Shown: one piece after another, positions 26,386 to 34,815 of the stretch | Layout of the letters: every line of letters begins with the position of its first letter | Position numbering within the stretch: the first letter of the stretch is position 1 | NCBI GenBank assembly: GCA_029572965.1 | Contig: JAKPQD010000383.1 | Location: forward strand, 62,001-126,000 | Direction of reading: 5' to 3' | From: Bacteroidota bacterium | Lineage (GTDB): Bacteria; Bacteroidota; Bacteroidia; Bacteroidales; DTGW01 | Length of the DNA: 64,000 nt | Notes under the pieces: model-generated | What the model was told of the DNA's origin: nothing | Databases searched by the model: none | What the model saw: the letters and a program-made list of their open reading frames with translations, nothing else | Made by a program: the position numbers and the translations under genes

Positions 26386-27450
26386 TTATTTACATTCATT
26401 ATTGTATAATTCAGCACTGGCATTTCCAAGCTCGGCTGCTTTTTGCCAATCAACACATGAGCCGTCGAGGTCACCTGTGAGCTCTTTAGAAAGCCCCCTG
26501 TTAAGATAAGCACTGGCGTTGTCTGATTGCAGTTTTATAGCAGCATTATATTGTTCAATAGCTTTGTTATTGTCGCCATTTTTAGCACAAACATTGCCAA
26601 GTCCGACGTAAACTAAAGGATAATCAGCATTTAGCAGTTGTGACTGCTTGAAATCTTCGTTGGCTGCATCATAATTTTTCATTTTGAATTTTGCACAACC
26701 TCTATTGTAAAAAGCGAGATAATTTTTACTTTGTTTTTTAATTAAAGCATCCAAATCAGCAATAGCCCCCTGAAAATCGCCAGAGCGAATCTTAGCAACA
26801 GCCATATTGTTCAATGCTGCCAAAAAAGTAGAATCAGACTGCAATGCCTGACGAAAATCATACAAAGCCCCCTGATATTCTTCTTTAGATAAACGTACAA
26901 TGCCTCTCTCGAAAATAGCCAAAGTAAAGTTTGGTTTCAAAGCAACAGCCTTAGAAAAATCATCTATGGCCTCCTGGTATTTTTTAAGTTTATAATTGAC
27001 TACACCTTTGTAATAAAGGACTTCAGGCTGTTCATAAAAATTTTGAGTAGCCTTTAAAAACAATTCTCCAGCTTTTTGCAAACTATCATCTGAATAATAC
27101 AAATAACCTAATGCATAATAACACTCCCCTAATTTGTTGTCTAACAAAACTGCCTGATTGAAATCGGCATAAGCCCCAGCTTTGTTTTTCATTTGAAATT
27201 TGACTTTCCCTCTTTGCAACAATGCCAATGCAGACTGAGGGTTGAGCTGCACAGCTTCATTGAAAAACTGAAGCGCCACGGAGTAATTAGCAGTTTTTAA
27301 AGCATCAACCCCTTTGTTATAAGCAGCTGTAGCTTTCTTGTTTCTTTGCATTTTATCAATATCATTACCTGATAATGCCTGTCCATTAATGCTTAACCAG
27401 CCAATGACAATAAAGGCAAAAAAAAGACCAATTTTTTTCAGGAGGTTCAT
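26386..27450 (-). CDS. Exported TPR-repeat protein
   Basis: The protein is 354 residues with a signal peptide (MNLLKKIGLFFAFIVIGWLSINGQ). It carries about nine consecutive TPR repeats (e.g. AVQLNPQSALALLQRGKVKFQMKN and FYNRGCAKFKMKNYDAANEDF). The C-terminus ends LSKELTGDLDGSCVDWQKAAELGNASAELYNNEC, a Bacteroidota-typical final repeat. TPR arrays act as protein-binding scaffolds. Its place directly upstream of the PorE-like gene suggests they work in one periplasmic complex. A GGAGG lies four bases before the ATG, which is unusually Shine-Dalgarno-like for this genome. Confidence 0.82.
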   Translation of the reverse strand: MNLLKKIGLFFAFIVIGWLSINGQALSGNDIDKMQRNKKATAAYNKGVDALKTANYSVALQFFNEAVQLNPQSALALLQRGKVKFQMKNKAGAYADFNQAVLLDNKLGECYYALGYLYYSDDSLQKAGELFLKATQNFYEQPEVLYYKGVVNYKLKKYQEAIDDFSKAVALKPNFTLAIFERGIVRLSKEEYQGALYDFRQALQSDSTFLAALNNMAVAKIRSGDFQGAIADLDALIKKQSKNYLAFYNRGCAKFKMKNYDAANEDFKQSQLLNADYPLVYVGLGNVCAKNGDNNKAIEQYNAAIKLQSDNASAYLNRGLSKELTGDLDGSCVDWQKAAELGNASAELYNNECK

Positions 27451-27644
27451 ATTATATTAATTAAAATTTGCTACAAATTAAAATATAAATGACTCATTTT
27501 TACTTGAAAATAACAGTAAACACTTTTTAAAACCAGCAAAAACAAATCATCAATAATTGATAAATATAAAAAAAATAATTTACTTTGAAATATTAAATGA
27601 ACGAACTAAAGGTTTTTTCATTTTTAAAGTTATAAAAAATATTG

Positions 27645-27652
27645 TACATTTG
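27645..27652 (+). promoter_or_regulatory. -7 box for the Hpt-STAS operon
   Basis: TACATTTG matches TAnnTTTG, 18 bases upstream of the Hpt ATG. Confidence 0.5.
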
Positions 27653-27669
27653 TTACAATCAGAAGGGTA

Positions 27670-28011
27670 ATGCAGACAGATTTGACATATATGAAAAGCA
27701 TGTTTGGCGACAACAAAAAGGTGTTGAAAGAAATGATTGACATCTTTGCCGAGCAGGTGGTTGAAATTTCAGAACAAATGGACCATGCTTTTGAAAACAA
27801 AGATTATGTTACTCTTGGCAAGCTTGCGCACAAAGCAAAAGCTTCTGTGTCGATGATGGGAATGAAAAACATGGCAGCTATGCTTAAAGAGCTTGAGCTT
27901 AATGCCTCTGAAGGCAAATATACAGAAACGTTCGAAGCTACAGTTACACAATTTAAAAATAGTTGCTCAATTGCTGTTGAAGAACTTTATAATTTTTTAG
28001 AAAAGGAATAA
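27670..28011 (+). CDS. Histidine phosphotransfer (Hpt) domain protein
   Basis: The protein is 113 residues: a single helical-bundle Hpt domain with the phosphorylatable histidine H54 in LGKLAHKAKASVSMMGM, matching the HxxK(A/G) pattern of Hpt proteins. It should pass phosphate between receiver domains in a phosphorelay, for example from a hybrid kinase to a response regulator such as the stand-alone receiver at 470-850. That link is a guess. No hybrid kinase is in the window. It is followed after 17 bases by a STAS-domain gene, an unusual partner. Confidence 0.85.
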   Translation: MQTDLTYMKSMFGDNKKVLKEMIDIFAEQVVEISEQMDHAFENKDYVTLGKLAHKAKASVSMMGMKNMAAMLKELELNASEGKYTETFEATVTQFKNSCSIAVEELYNFLEKE

Positions 28012-28028
28012 TTTAAAACTATAATACC

Positions 28029-28370
28029 ATGATTAAAACGGAAAAAATCAACAACGTTATCGTTGTTTCCTTTAATAACATCACGAGACTTAACGCCCTG
28101 GTTGCAGAGCCTGTTAAAGAAGAAATCAAAAGCTTGTTCAATAAACCAAATACGAAGATGATACTCAACCTTGAAGGAGTACAATTTATAGACAGCTCAG
28201 GATTTGGGGTATTTCTTTCGGTCATGAAAGTAGCTAATAACAATTACGGGGCTTTTAAAATTTGCAACGTAGGGAACGAAGTTATGGAGCTGTTTAAGCT
28301 ATTACAGTTGCACAATGTATTTGAAATTTATCCAACCGTGGATGATTGCTTAAAACATTTCAACAATTAA
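28029..28370 (+). CDS. STAS-domain protein (anti-sigma factor antagonist-like)
   Basis: The protein is 113 residues with the single-domain SpoIIAA/RsbV layout. The conserved loop FIDSSGFGVFLSVM carries the Ser corresponding to the SpoIIAA phosphorylation site (S56, first Ser of DSSG). MILNLEGVQFIDSSG and FKICNVGNEVMELFKLLQL are typical strands and helices. Such proteins bind an anti-sigma kinase when unphosphorylated and are reset by PP2C phosphatases. A PP2C phosphatase is encoded at 11384-14626, but no RsbW-type kinase is seen in the window. The strong terminator at 28412-28446 follows. Confidence 0.88.
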   Translation: MIKTEKINNVIVVSFNNITRLNALVAEPVKEEIKSLFNKPNTKMILNLEGVQFIDSSGFGVFLSVMKVANNNYGAFKICNVGNEVMELFKLLQLHNVFEIYPTVDDCLKHFNN

Positions 28371-28376
28371 ATAATA

Positions 28377-29357
28377 TTGAAAAAACTTACCAATGAATAT
28401 CAAAATATAATAAAGTGCCCGTTACAACTGACGGGCACTTTTATTTTACTTATCTTCAGGCTTTATATTGCTAAAAAACAATGTAAAAAAATATTAGGTT
28501 TATCGGGGAAAATACATTCAAAGGGAGATAAAAGACGCTTAGGTTATGCTTTTAAAGTTGTAGGGATAGTTGGATATTTTATAGAATGTATTACTAACAA
28601 ACCTCTAAGCCAAAATAGTAAGAAAAACCTGATTATCTCAGGAGCGTTAACGCCAATATTTGATGATTATTTCGATTCAATTAACACCTCTGTTGAAAGT
28701 ATTAATTTAAAAATAAAAGTCAAAGATTTGACGAATAGTTTAAGATTTGACGAAGCTTCCAGAAGCTTTTTTTCCATTTTGCAAGAAAAAACATCTCATA
28801 CAGAATTTGCAGGACATCTTGAATCTGCTATACACTGGCAAATAGAAAGTACCAAACAAAAAACAACTAAAGACACCTTAATACTTGAAGAAATAACAAT
28901 AAATAAAGGAGGTTCAGCTTTTACATTTTTTGCATCCTGCACTGATTATAACCTTAAAGAAAAGCAAATAAATGCTGTGTATAATTTTGGGGCATTTATT
29001 CAACTCGTTGATGATATTTTTGATATTTATCAGGATGAAAAAGAGGGCATAAATACATTAGCAAGCATAAACATTGACAATTTAAAAGAAATTAGCAGGA
29101 TTCTTACCGAATTTATAGCCAAATCATTTGATAACATAACTATAACCAACAATAAAAACAAGCTTGCAAGATTATATGCCTTATATGCCTTTCCAGCATA
29201 TTACTACTTACATTATCTTTCAGAGATGTCAACAAAAAAGGACTTTTGGGATGCATCCGGAAAGCTAAACGAGAAATATAGCTGGAAAGGCTGGACAATG
29301 CCACATATAATGAAGTTTATATGGTATATGTTTTCTAAGAAGAATTTTTATCAATAA
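28377..29357 (+). CDS. Class I isoprenoid-synthase-like protein with two DDxxD motifs
   Basis: The protein has up to 326 residues. Two aspartate-rich motifs, DDYFD (D96-D100) and DDIFD (D212-D216, in FIQLVDDIFDIYQDE), lie about 116 residues apart with a lysine (K177 in NKGGSAF) between. This is the trans-polyprenyl diphosphate synthase/terpenoid synthase pattern for binding Mg-diphosphate. The rest of the sequence is divergent, so the substrate is unknown. The start is unclear: there is no ATG in the first third, the first candidate is TTG at 28377, and a terminator hairpin lies over codons 12-23. The true start may be a rare codon after the hairpin (after about 28445), or the gene may be degraded. 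Some annotations call such proteins 'class 1 isoprenoid biosynthesis enzyme'. Confidence 0.7.
   Translation: MKKLTNEYQNIIKCPLQLTGTFILLIFRLYIAKKQCKKILGLSGKIHSKGDKRRLGYAFKVVGIVGYFIECITNKPLSQNSKKNLIISGALTPIFDDYFDSINTSVESINLKIKVKDLTNSLRFDEASRSFFSILQEKTSHTEFAGHLESAIHWQIESTKQKTTKDTLILEEITINKGGSAFTFFASCTDYNLKEKQINAVYNFGAFIQLVDDIFDIYQDEKEGINTLASINIDNLKEISRILTEFIAKSFDNITITNNKNKLARLYALYAFPAYYYLHYLSEMSTKKDFWDASGKLNEKYSWKGWTMPHIMKFIWYMFSKKNFYQ
28412..28446 (+). terminator. Strong hairpin terminator after the Hpt-STAS operon, inside the next reading frame
   Basis: A perfect 11-base stem (28412-28422 with 28431-28441) and 8-base loop are followed by a T-rich tract. It lies 42 bases after the STAS stop and inside the start region of the downstream frame. 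Confidence 0.85.
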
Positions 29358-29458
29358 CCATCCCAAGTTTCAATAAAATCATTCTTTTGCGACGGGAAAT
29401 ACATACCCTTTTCACTTTTACACCTTACTCCGTCGCTAAAATACATGCTATACCATTA

Positions 29459-29505
29459 CCCCGGCATGAATGCCGGGGCTACAAATATTTAATCCCTCCG
29501 GGATT
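29459..29505. repeat. Double palindrome, likely interspersed repeat and terminator
   Basis: CCCCGGCAT and ATGCCGGGG (29459-29467 and 29470-29478) form a perfect inverted repeat with a 2-base centre. AATCCC and GGGATT (29491-29496 and 29500-29505) form a second. The unit is GC-rich in an AT-rich gap between convergent genes. It looks like a dispersed repeat, but no second copy is in the window. Confidence 0.55.
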
Positions 29506-29537
29506 TTCTACCTTAAAACAGGTTTACATACCCAAAT

Positions 29538-32129
29538 TTATCCTTTCCTGAAAACCAAGTCTTCGCCAAAACTATCAACCAATATTTTATCGCCACGTGT
29601 GAAAGAACCATCAATAAGCTTTTTAGAAAGCTCGTTGAGCAAATACTTTTGCAACAAGCGTTTTACAGGTCTTGCCCCATAATGAGGGTCGTACCCTTCT
29701 TTTGAAAGCCACTCTATTGCAGGTTCTGTAAGTTCGAGCTCAATACCTGTTCCTTCCATATGTTCTGCCACTTTAGCAAACTGTAATTTTACAATTTCAG
29801 CAATATCAGCCTCTGTTAAAGGGGCAAACATGATAAGGTCATCGATACGGTTAAGAAACTCTGGCCTGATAGTTTGCTTCAAGAGATTCATTACATCAAT
29901 AGAAAGCCTGTCGAGAACCATTTGGCGGTTAGAGCGGTTCAACTCGTCAATTGCATCCTGGATAATATGCGAACCAATATTAGAAGTCATAATGATAATG
30001 GTATTTTTGAAATTGACCACCCTTCCTTTATTGTCTGTCAAACGGCCTTCATCAAGCACCTGAAGCAAAATATTGAAAACATCAGGGTGGGCCTTTTCAA
30101 TCTCATCCAAAAGTACAACAGAATAAGGTTTATGGCGAACAGCCTCAGTAAGTTGGCCCCCTTCATCATACCCGACATAGCCCGGAGGCGCACCAATAAG
30201 GCGCGAAACCGTATGACGTTCCTGATATTCGCTCATATCAATGCGGGTCATCATATTTTCATCATCAAAGAGAAACTCAGCCAATGCCTTCGCCAATTCA
30301 GTTTTTCCAACCCCCGTTGTACCAAGGAAAATGAAAGAGCCTATTGGCCTTTTCGGGTCTTGCAGCCCGGCACGACTACGCCGGACAGCATCGGCCACAG
30401 CCTGAATAGCTTCGTGTTGCCCTACAACCCTTTTATGCAGCTCATCCTCGAGATGAAGCAGTTTATCTTTCTCGGTTTGTAACATTTTATTTACCGGGAT
30501 GCCAGTCCAACGGGCAACAATCTCGGCTATATCTTCAGCTGACACTTCTTCTTTGATCAAAGCCCAATCTGCCTGCTGCTTTACCAGCGATTCCTGTAAT
30601 TGAGCAATAGCCTGTTCTGCTTCTTTTATTTTACCGTAACGAAGCTCAGCAACCTTGCCATAATCGCCCTGACGTTCGGCCTGGTCAGCTTCAAACTTAA
30701 AAGATTCAATAGCCTGCTTGTTCTTCTGGATAGCATCAATGATATCCTTTTCGGCCTGCCATTTAGCCCGCATTTGTTTGCGTTCTTCGTCCAAATCGGC
30801 AATATCTTTAGAAAGCAAGGCTATTTTTTCATTATCACCTTCACGTTTAATGGCCTCGCGTTCAATCTCAAGCTGTTTTATCCTTCGCTCAATATCATCA
30901 ATTTCTTGCGGTACAGAGTTCATCTCCAGACGAAGCTTAGATGCAGCTTCATCTATGAGGTCAATAGCTTTGTCCGGCAAGAAGCGGTCTGTAATGTACC
31001 GTTGCGAAAGCTCAACAGCAGCAATGATAGCCTCATCCTTGATACGTACCTTGTGATGGTTCTCATACCTTTCTTTCAACCCACGCAAAATAGAAACAGC
31101 GCTGAGCTTGTCAGGTTCATCAATGACAATCACCTGAAACCTGCGTTCGAGGGCTTTATCTTTTTCAAAATACTTTTGATATTCATTTAGCGTAGTTGCT
31201 CCAATGGCGCGCAAATCACCACGAGCCAAAGCCGGTTTCAGAATGTTTGCAGCATCCATAGCCCCCTCACTCTTTCCTGCCCCAACAAGGGTATGAATTT
31301 CATCAATAAACAGCACTATATCCCCATTGCTGGAAACCACTTCATTGATTACTGACTTTAGACGTTCCTCAAATTGGCCTTTATAGCTTGCCCCGGCAAT
31401 CAATGCCCCCATATCTAATGAAAATATGAGCTTTGTTTTCAAATTTTCAGGTACATCGCCACTAACAATACGGTGAGCAAGGCCTTCGGCAATAGCTGTT
31501 TTGCCTACGCCAGGTTCGCCAATAAGAATAGGGTTGTTTTTGGTCCGGCGCGATAAGATTTGCAAAACACGACGAATTTCTTCATCACGGCCAATTACTG
31601 GATCAAGCTTACCCTTTTTAGCCCTGTCATTAAGATTTATAGCATATTTATTTAATGCATCAAAAGTATCATCGGCATTGCTTGATGTTACTTTAGCGCC
31701 TTTACGCATTTCCTGAATGGCTGTATGCAATGTTTTTTCGTCGAGGCCTGCATCTTTAAGCACCTGAGCAACTCTATCTGTTATAGTGAGCAAACCATAA
31801 AGGATTGACTCCACTGAAACAAACTCATCACCTAATTTCTTTGAATGATCCAATGCTTTCTGCAACGCTTTTATAGCATCTGAAGACAAATACTGGTCAG
31901 CTCCACTAACTTTGGCATACGAATCAATGATTTTATCAACAACCTGAGCTAACATCTGAATATTGACACCACTTTTCTTAAGCAAGTGAACGGCAATACC
32001 ATCAGACTTATCCAACATACTTTTAAGCAGGTGCGCAGTATCTACGGCCTGATTATTCTTATTCTGCGCAATAAGAGTAGCATCCTGAACTACTTCCTGC
32101 GCCTTTATTGTAAATTGATTGAGGTTCAT
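29538..32129 (-). CDS. clpB: ATP-dependent disaggregase ClpB
   Basis: The protein is 863 residues, the standard ClpB length. A Clp N-terminal repeat domain (about 1-145) comes first. Next is AAA+ module 1 with Walker [10 protein letters not shown] (about 199-207) and Walker B in [17 protein letters not shown] long coiled-coil middle domain (about 405-525, rich in E/K/Q) separates this from AAA+ module 2 with Walker [10 protein letters not shown] (near 602) and sensor-2 GARPVKR. The middle domain identifies ClpB rather than ClpA/ClpC, and there is no ClpP-binding loop. It rescues aggregated proteins with DnaK, in the cytosol. No CIRCE or other heat-shock element is evident in the 143-base upstream gap. 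Confidence 0.96.
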   Translation of the reverse strand: MNLNQFTIKAQEVVQDATLIAQNKNNQAVDTAHLLKSMLDKSDGIAVHLLKKSGVNIQMLAQVVDKIIDSYAKVSGADQYLSSDAIKALQKALDHSKKLGDEFVSVESILYGLLTITDRVAQVLKDAGLDEKTLHTAIQEMRKGAKVTSSNADDTFDALNKYAINLNDRAKKGKLDPVIGRDEEIRRVLQILSRRTKNNPILIGEPGVGKTAIAEGLAHRIVSGDVPENLKTKLIFSLDMGALIAGASYKGQFEERLKSVINEVVSSNGDIVLFIDEIHTLVGAGKSEGAMDAANILKPALARGDLRAIGATTLNEYQKYFEKDKALERRFQVIVIDEPDKLSAVSILRGLKERYENHHKVRIKDEAIIAAVELSQRYITDRFLPDKAIDLIDEAASKLRLEMNSVPQEIDDIERRIKQLEIEREAIKREGDNEKIALLSKDIADLDEERKQMRAKWQAEKDIIDAIQKNKQAIESFKFEADQAERQGDYGKVAELRYGKIKEAEQAIAQLQESLVKQQADWALIKEEVSAEDIAEIVARWTGIPVNKMLQTEKDKLLHLEDELHKRVVGQHEAIQAVADAVRRSRAGLQDPKRPIGSFIFLGTTGVGKTELAKALAEFLFDDENMMTRIDMSEYQERHTVSRLIGAPPGYVGYDEGGQLTEAVRHKPYSVVLLDEIEKAHPDVFNILLQVLDEGRLTDNKGRVVNFKNTIIIMTSNIGSHIIQDAIDELNRSNRQMVLDRLSIDVMNLLKQTIRPEFLNRIDDLIMFAPLTEADIAEIVKLQFAKVAEHMEGTGIELELTEPAIEWLSKEGYDPHYGARPVKRLLQKYLLNELSKKLIDGSFTRGDKILVDSFGEDLVFRKG

Positions 32130-32272
32130 AATACTTATTTTGTTTATCTAAGTTAGTACAAAATAAGCACCAAATAATAAAATAAGTCAAAATGTCATAA
32201 GTTAATGAAAAATATAGCCATTATGTCATATTTAAATTTTTCGACTTTTAAATGATGTAAAATGAAAAAGCC

Positions 32273-34138
32273 TTAGGCCAACTCACTGAGCTCCATCCAA
32301 CGCTCTGTTTTAGCATCAATTTGCTGACAAACTTCAGAAAAGCGATTGCTTTTTTCTATAACTTCAGAATTATTGAGAGCTCCTGAAGCTAAAGCAATTT
32401 CCAGTTCTTTCTTTTCCGATTCGAGTTTTTCAATTTCGACAGTTAAAGCATCAAACTCACGCTGTTGTTGATAGCTAAGCTTCTTTGGACGGGATGTAGC
32501 TTTAGGCATAGTTGGCTGTGGTGCATCTTTCTTGACTTTTGGTTCTTCTATCTGTTCATTAGCCAATTTATATTCACGATAATCGGAATAGTTGCCCGGA
32601 AAGTCCCGAATAACGCCATTCCCTTCAAAGACAAACACATGATCTACCAGCTTGTCCATAAAGTAGCGGTCGTGCGATACGATTAGCACACAACCCTTGA
32701 ATTGCTGAAGATATTCTTCAAGAATATTCAGTGTAACAATATCCAGGTCGTTGGTAGGTTCATCGAGAATCAGGAAATTAGGGTTCTGCATCAAGATGGT
32801 CATCAGATAAAGCCTGCGTTTCTCGCCCCCACTAAGTTTATAAATAAACGAATGCTGCACCGGAGGGGGAAAAAGAAACATATTGAGCAGTTGCGAGACA
32901 TTGAGCTGATTGCCATCACGCATTGTAACCACCTCTGCAACTTCTTGGGCAACGTCAATTACCTTCATTTGCTCATTGAAGTTAAGCCCATCCTGCCTGT
33001 AATAGCCTATTTTCAAGGTTTCACCGTGTTCAACAATTCCATTATCCGGTTTTAACGAGCCAGTAAGGAGGTTTAACAACGTGGTTTTCCCAGTCCCATT
33101 AGGCCCGATAACACCAATCTTTTCAAAAGCTGCAAATTTGTATGAAAAGTCATTGATAATATTAAGCGAACCAAACTTTTTCGAGACATGTTCTGCATCA
33201 ATCACCTTAGCCCCCAGGCGCGAGCCTTGGAAGTTTATATTGATTTCTTTATTCGATTTTTGCTTAAAAGCCTGTTCCTTGACATCTTCAAAAGCATCAA
33301 CCCTGTACTTTGCCTTTGTTCCACGGGCCTGAGGCATTCGGCGTATCCATTCAAGCTCTTTTCGGTATAAATTGCGTGCTTTATCAATATTGACCTGTTC
33401 AATTTCTAATCTTTCAGCTCGTTTTTCAAGAAAATAACTATAATTTCCTTTATAATGAAAGACTTGCTTATTGTCTATTTCCAAAATCTCGTTACACACC
33501 CTGTCGAGGAAGTACCTATCGTGAGTAACCATCAGCAACGTACTACAATAGGTTTGCAAATATTCCTCAAGCCATTCAATCATATCCAGGTCAAGGTGGT
33601 TTGTAGGCTCATCTAAGATAAGTAAATCAGGGTTTTGCAACAAAACATTAGCCAAAGCTACACGTTTGCGCTGTCCTCCAGATAGCTGGTTCATTTTCTG
33701 CTCAAGGTTGAATATTTTTAGCTGGCCTAGGATGCGTTTCATTTTTGCCTCAAAATCCCATGCCTGCAAAGCATCCATTTGTTCAACCGCCTTATGCATA
33801 AGCTCTTCATTACCTGAAGCCATGGCATGCCCGTATTTCTGGACAGCATCTTTAACTTTCCCTGAAGAATCAAGTACCTGTTCTAACACCGTGAGTGAAG
33901 GATTGAATGGCGGGTCCTGCCTGAGAAATCCAACGGTAATATCTTTATGAAAGATAACAGACCCGCCGTCTGAAATGTCATCACCACAAAGAATATTAAA
34001 AAGCGTGGTTTTGCCAGCTCCATTACGAGCAACAATAGCAACTTTCTGCCCTTTAGAAAGTTGAAAGGAGAAATTCTCAAACATTACAAACTCTCCATAA
34101 CTTTTTGAAAGATTCTCTATTTGCAGGTAAGATGCCAT
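32273..34138 (-). CDS. ABC-F family ATPase (Uup/EttA-like)
   Basis: The protein is 621 residues with two tandem ATPase domains and no membrane segments. Domain 1 has Walker A NGAGKTT and signature LSGGQRKR, with Walker B LLILDEPTNHLDLDMIEW. Domain 2 has Walker A GPNGTGKTT (near 342), LSGGEKRR and LILDEPTNDLDIVTL. A charged linker joins them. The C-terminus is a helical coiled coil (about 555-620), as in Uup. ABC-F proteins act on ribosomes. The ATG at 34138 is chosen because the upstream TTG (34156) lies within the -7 box. Confidence 0.9.
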   Translation of the reverse strand: MASYLQIENLSKSYGEFVMFENFSFQLSKGQKVAIVARNGAGKTTLFNILCGDDISDGGSVIFHKDITVGFLRQDPPFNPSLTVLEQVLDSSGKVKDAVQKYGHAMASGNEELMHKAVEQMDALQAWDFEAKMKRILGQLKIFNLEQKMNQLSGGQRKRVALANVLLQNPDLLILDEPTNHLDLDMIEWLEEYLQTYCSTLLMVTHDRYFLDRVCNEILEIDNKQVFHYKGNYSYFLEKRAERLEIEQVNIDKARNLYRKELEWIRRMPQARGTKAKYRVDAFEDVKEQAFKQKSNKEININFQGSRLGAKVIDAEHVSKKFGSLNIINDFSYKFAAFEKIGVIGPNGTGKTTLLNLLTGSLKPDNGIVEHGETLKIGYYRQDGLNFNEQMKVIDVAQEVAEVVTMRDGNQLNVSQLLNMFLFPPPVQHSFIYKLSGGEKRRLYLMTILMQNPNFLILDEPTNDLDIVTLNILEEYLQQFKGCVLIVSHDRYFMDKLVDHVFVFEGNGVIRDFPGNYSDYREYKLANEQIEEPKVKKDAPQPTMPKATSRPKKLSYQQQREFDALTVEIEKLESEKKELEIALASGALNNSEVIEKSNRFSEVCQQIDAKTERWMELSELA

Positions 34139-34153
34139 ATTTTGATTTTTGCG

Positions 34154-34161
34154 CAAAGGTA
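34154..34161 (-). promoter_or_regulatory. -7 box for the ABC-F gene
   Basis: On the minus strand this reads TACCTTTG, a match to TAnnTTTG, 15 bases upstream of the ATG. Confidence 0.5.
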
Positions 34162-34227
34162 GGCAAATAAATAAGTTTTTATTCTATTGAATAATCTGTA
34201 TCTTTACATCATATAAGCCTTATAGCA

Positions 34228-34416
34228 ATGGAGAAAATTGTAAAAATCATCAATATTCATCAAAAGACAAATGATTTTCTTTTTTGGGCAAGCAAATCAC
34301 CGCAAGAAAGAATAGACGCACTTGAAACCCTGCGCCAAAACTATATAAACTTAAAGTACCATGTTCAGCCAAGATTTCAAAGAGTTTATACAATTATTGA
34401 ACGAAAAAAAAGTTGA
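34228..34416 (+). CDS. Small protein paired with a nucleotidyltransferase; possible antitoxin
   Basis: The protein is 62 residues. The core 'DFLFWASKSPQERIDALETLRQNYI' recalls small proteins that precede DUF6036-type nucleotidyltransferases in many genomes, with a pattern like FWxSKxPxERxxALExLRxxY and an ending like RFQRVYTIIE. The gene overlaps the start of the nucleotidyltransferase gene by 56 bases in another frame, which fits tight coupling. I infer an antitoxin-like or regulatory role from this arrangement; it is not shown by the sequence. Confidence 0.65.
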   Translation: MEKIVKIINIHQKTNDFLFWASKSPQERIDALETLRQNYINLKYHVQPRFQRVYTIIERKKS

Positions 34417-34804
34417 ATATCTTGTAGTAGGAGGATATGCCGTAACTATACATGGCTACCCAAGATATACCGGCGATTTGGACATCTGGATTAATAAAAC
34501 CCAAGAAAATTCAATACTTATAATTGAAGTTTTAAAAGACTTTGGATTCTCCTCATTAAACCTCACGTCTGACGATTTCCTGAAAGATGGAAATGTAGTA
34601 CAACTTGGTTATCCTCCGCTTAGGATTGATATTTTAAACGACATTGATGGTGTCAAGTTCTCTGAATGCTATACCAGAAAAGAATATTTCAACATTGATA
34701 ACATTAAAATCCCTTTCATTTCTACTTCAGACCTTATTCTTAACAAAAAAGCATCTGGCAGACATAAAGATATCGATGATTTAGAAAACTTGATTTCGAA
34801 ATAA
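34361..34804 (+). CDS. Minimal nucleotidyltransferase-fold protein (DUF6036/AbiEii-like)
   Basis: The protein is 147 residues. The pol-beta-type nucleotidyltransferase core is intact: GG motif (G24/G25 in VVGGYAVTIHG), DxD (D39/D41 in GDLDIWI) and the third acidic residue D90 (LRIDILN). Proteins of this group transfer a nucleotide to a target, and some act as toxins (AbiEii, MNT systems). The 62-residue partner overlaps it upstream. It lies 11 bases before a helicase gene with its own likely context. Toxin or defence function is inference from fold and pairing. Confidence 0.78.
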   Translation: MFSQDFKEFIQLLNEKKVEYLVVGGYAVTIHGYPRYTGDLDIWINKTQENSILIIEVLKDFGFSSLNLTSDDFLKDGNVVQLGYPPLRIDILNDIDGVKFSECYTRKEYFNIDNIKIPFISTSDLILNKKASGRHKDIDDLENLISK

Positions 34805-34815
34805 TACACATTAAA

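Noticed and set aside
29874-31190. Long open frames on the + strand (202 and 196 codons) opposite clpB
   Set aside because: They lie antisense to a well-conserved ClpB coding frame, have no homology that I can recognise, and follow from the codon pattern of the real gene.
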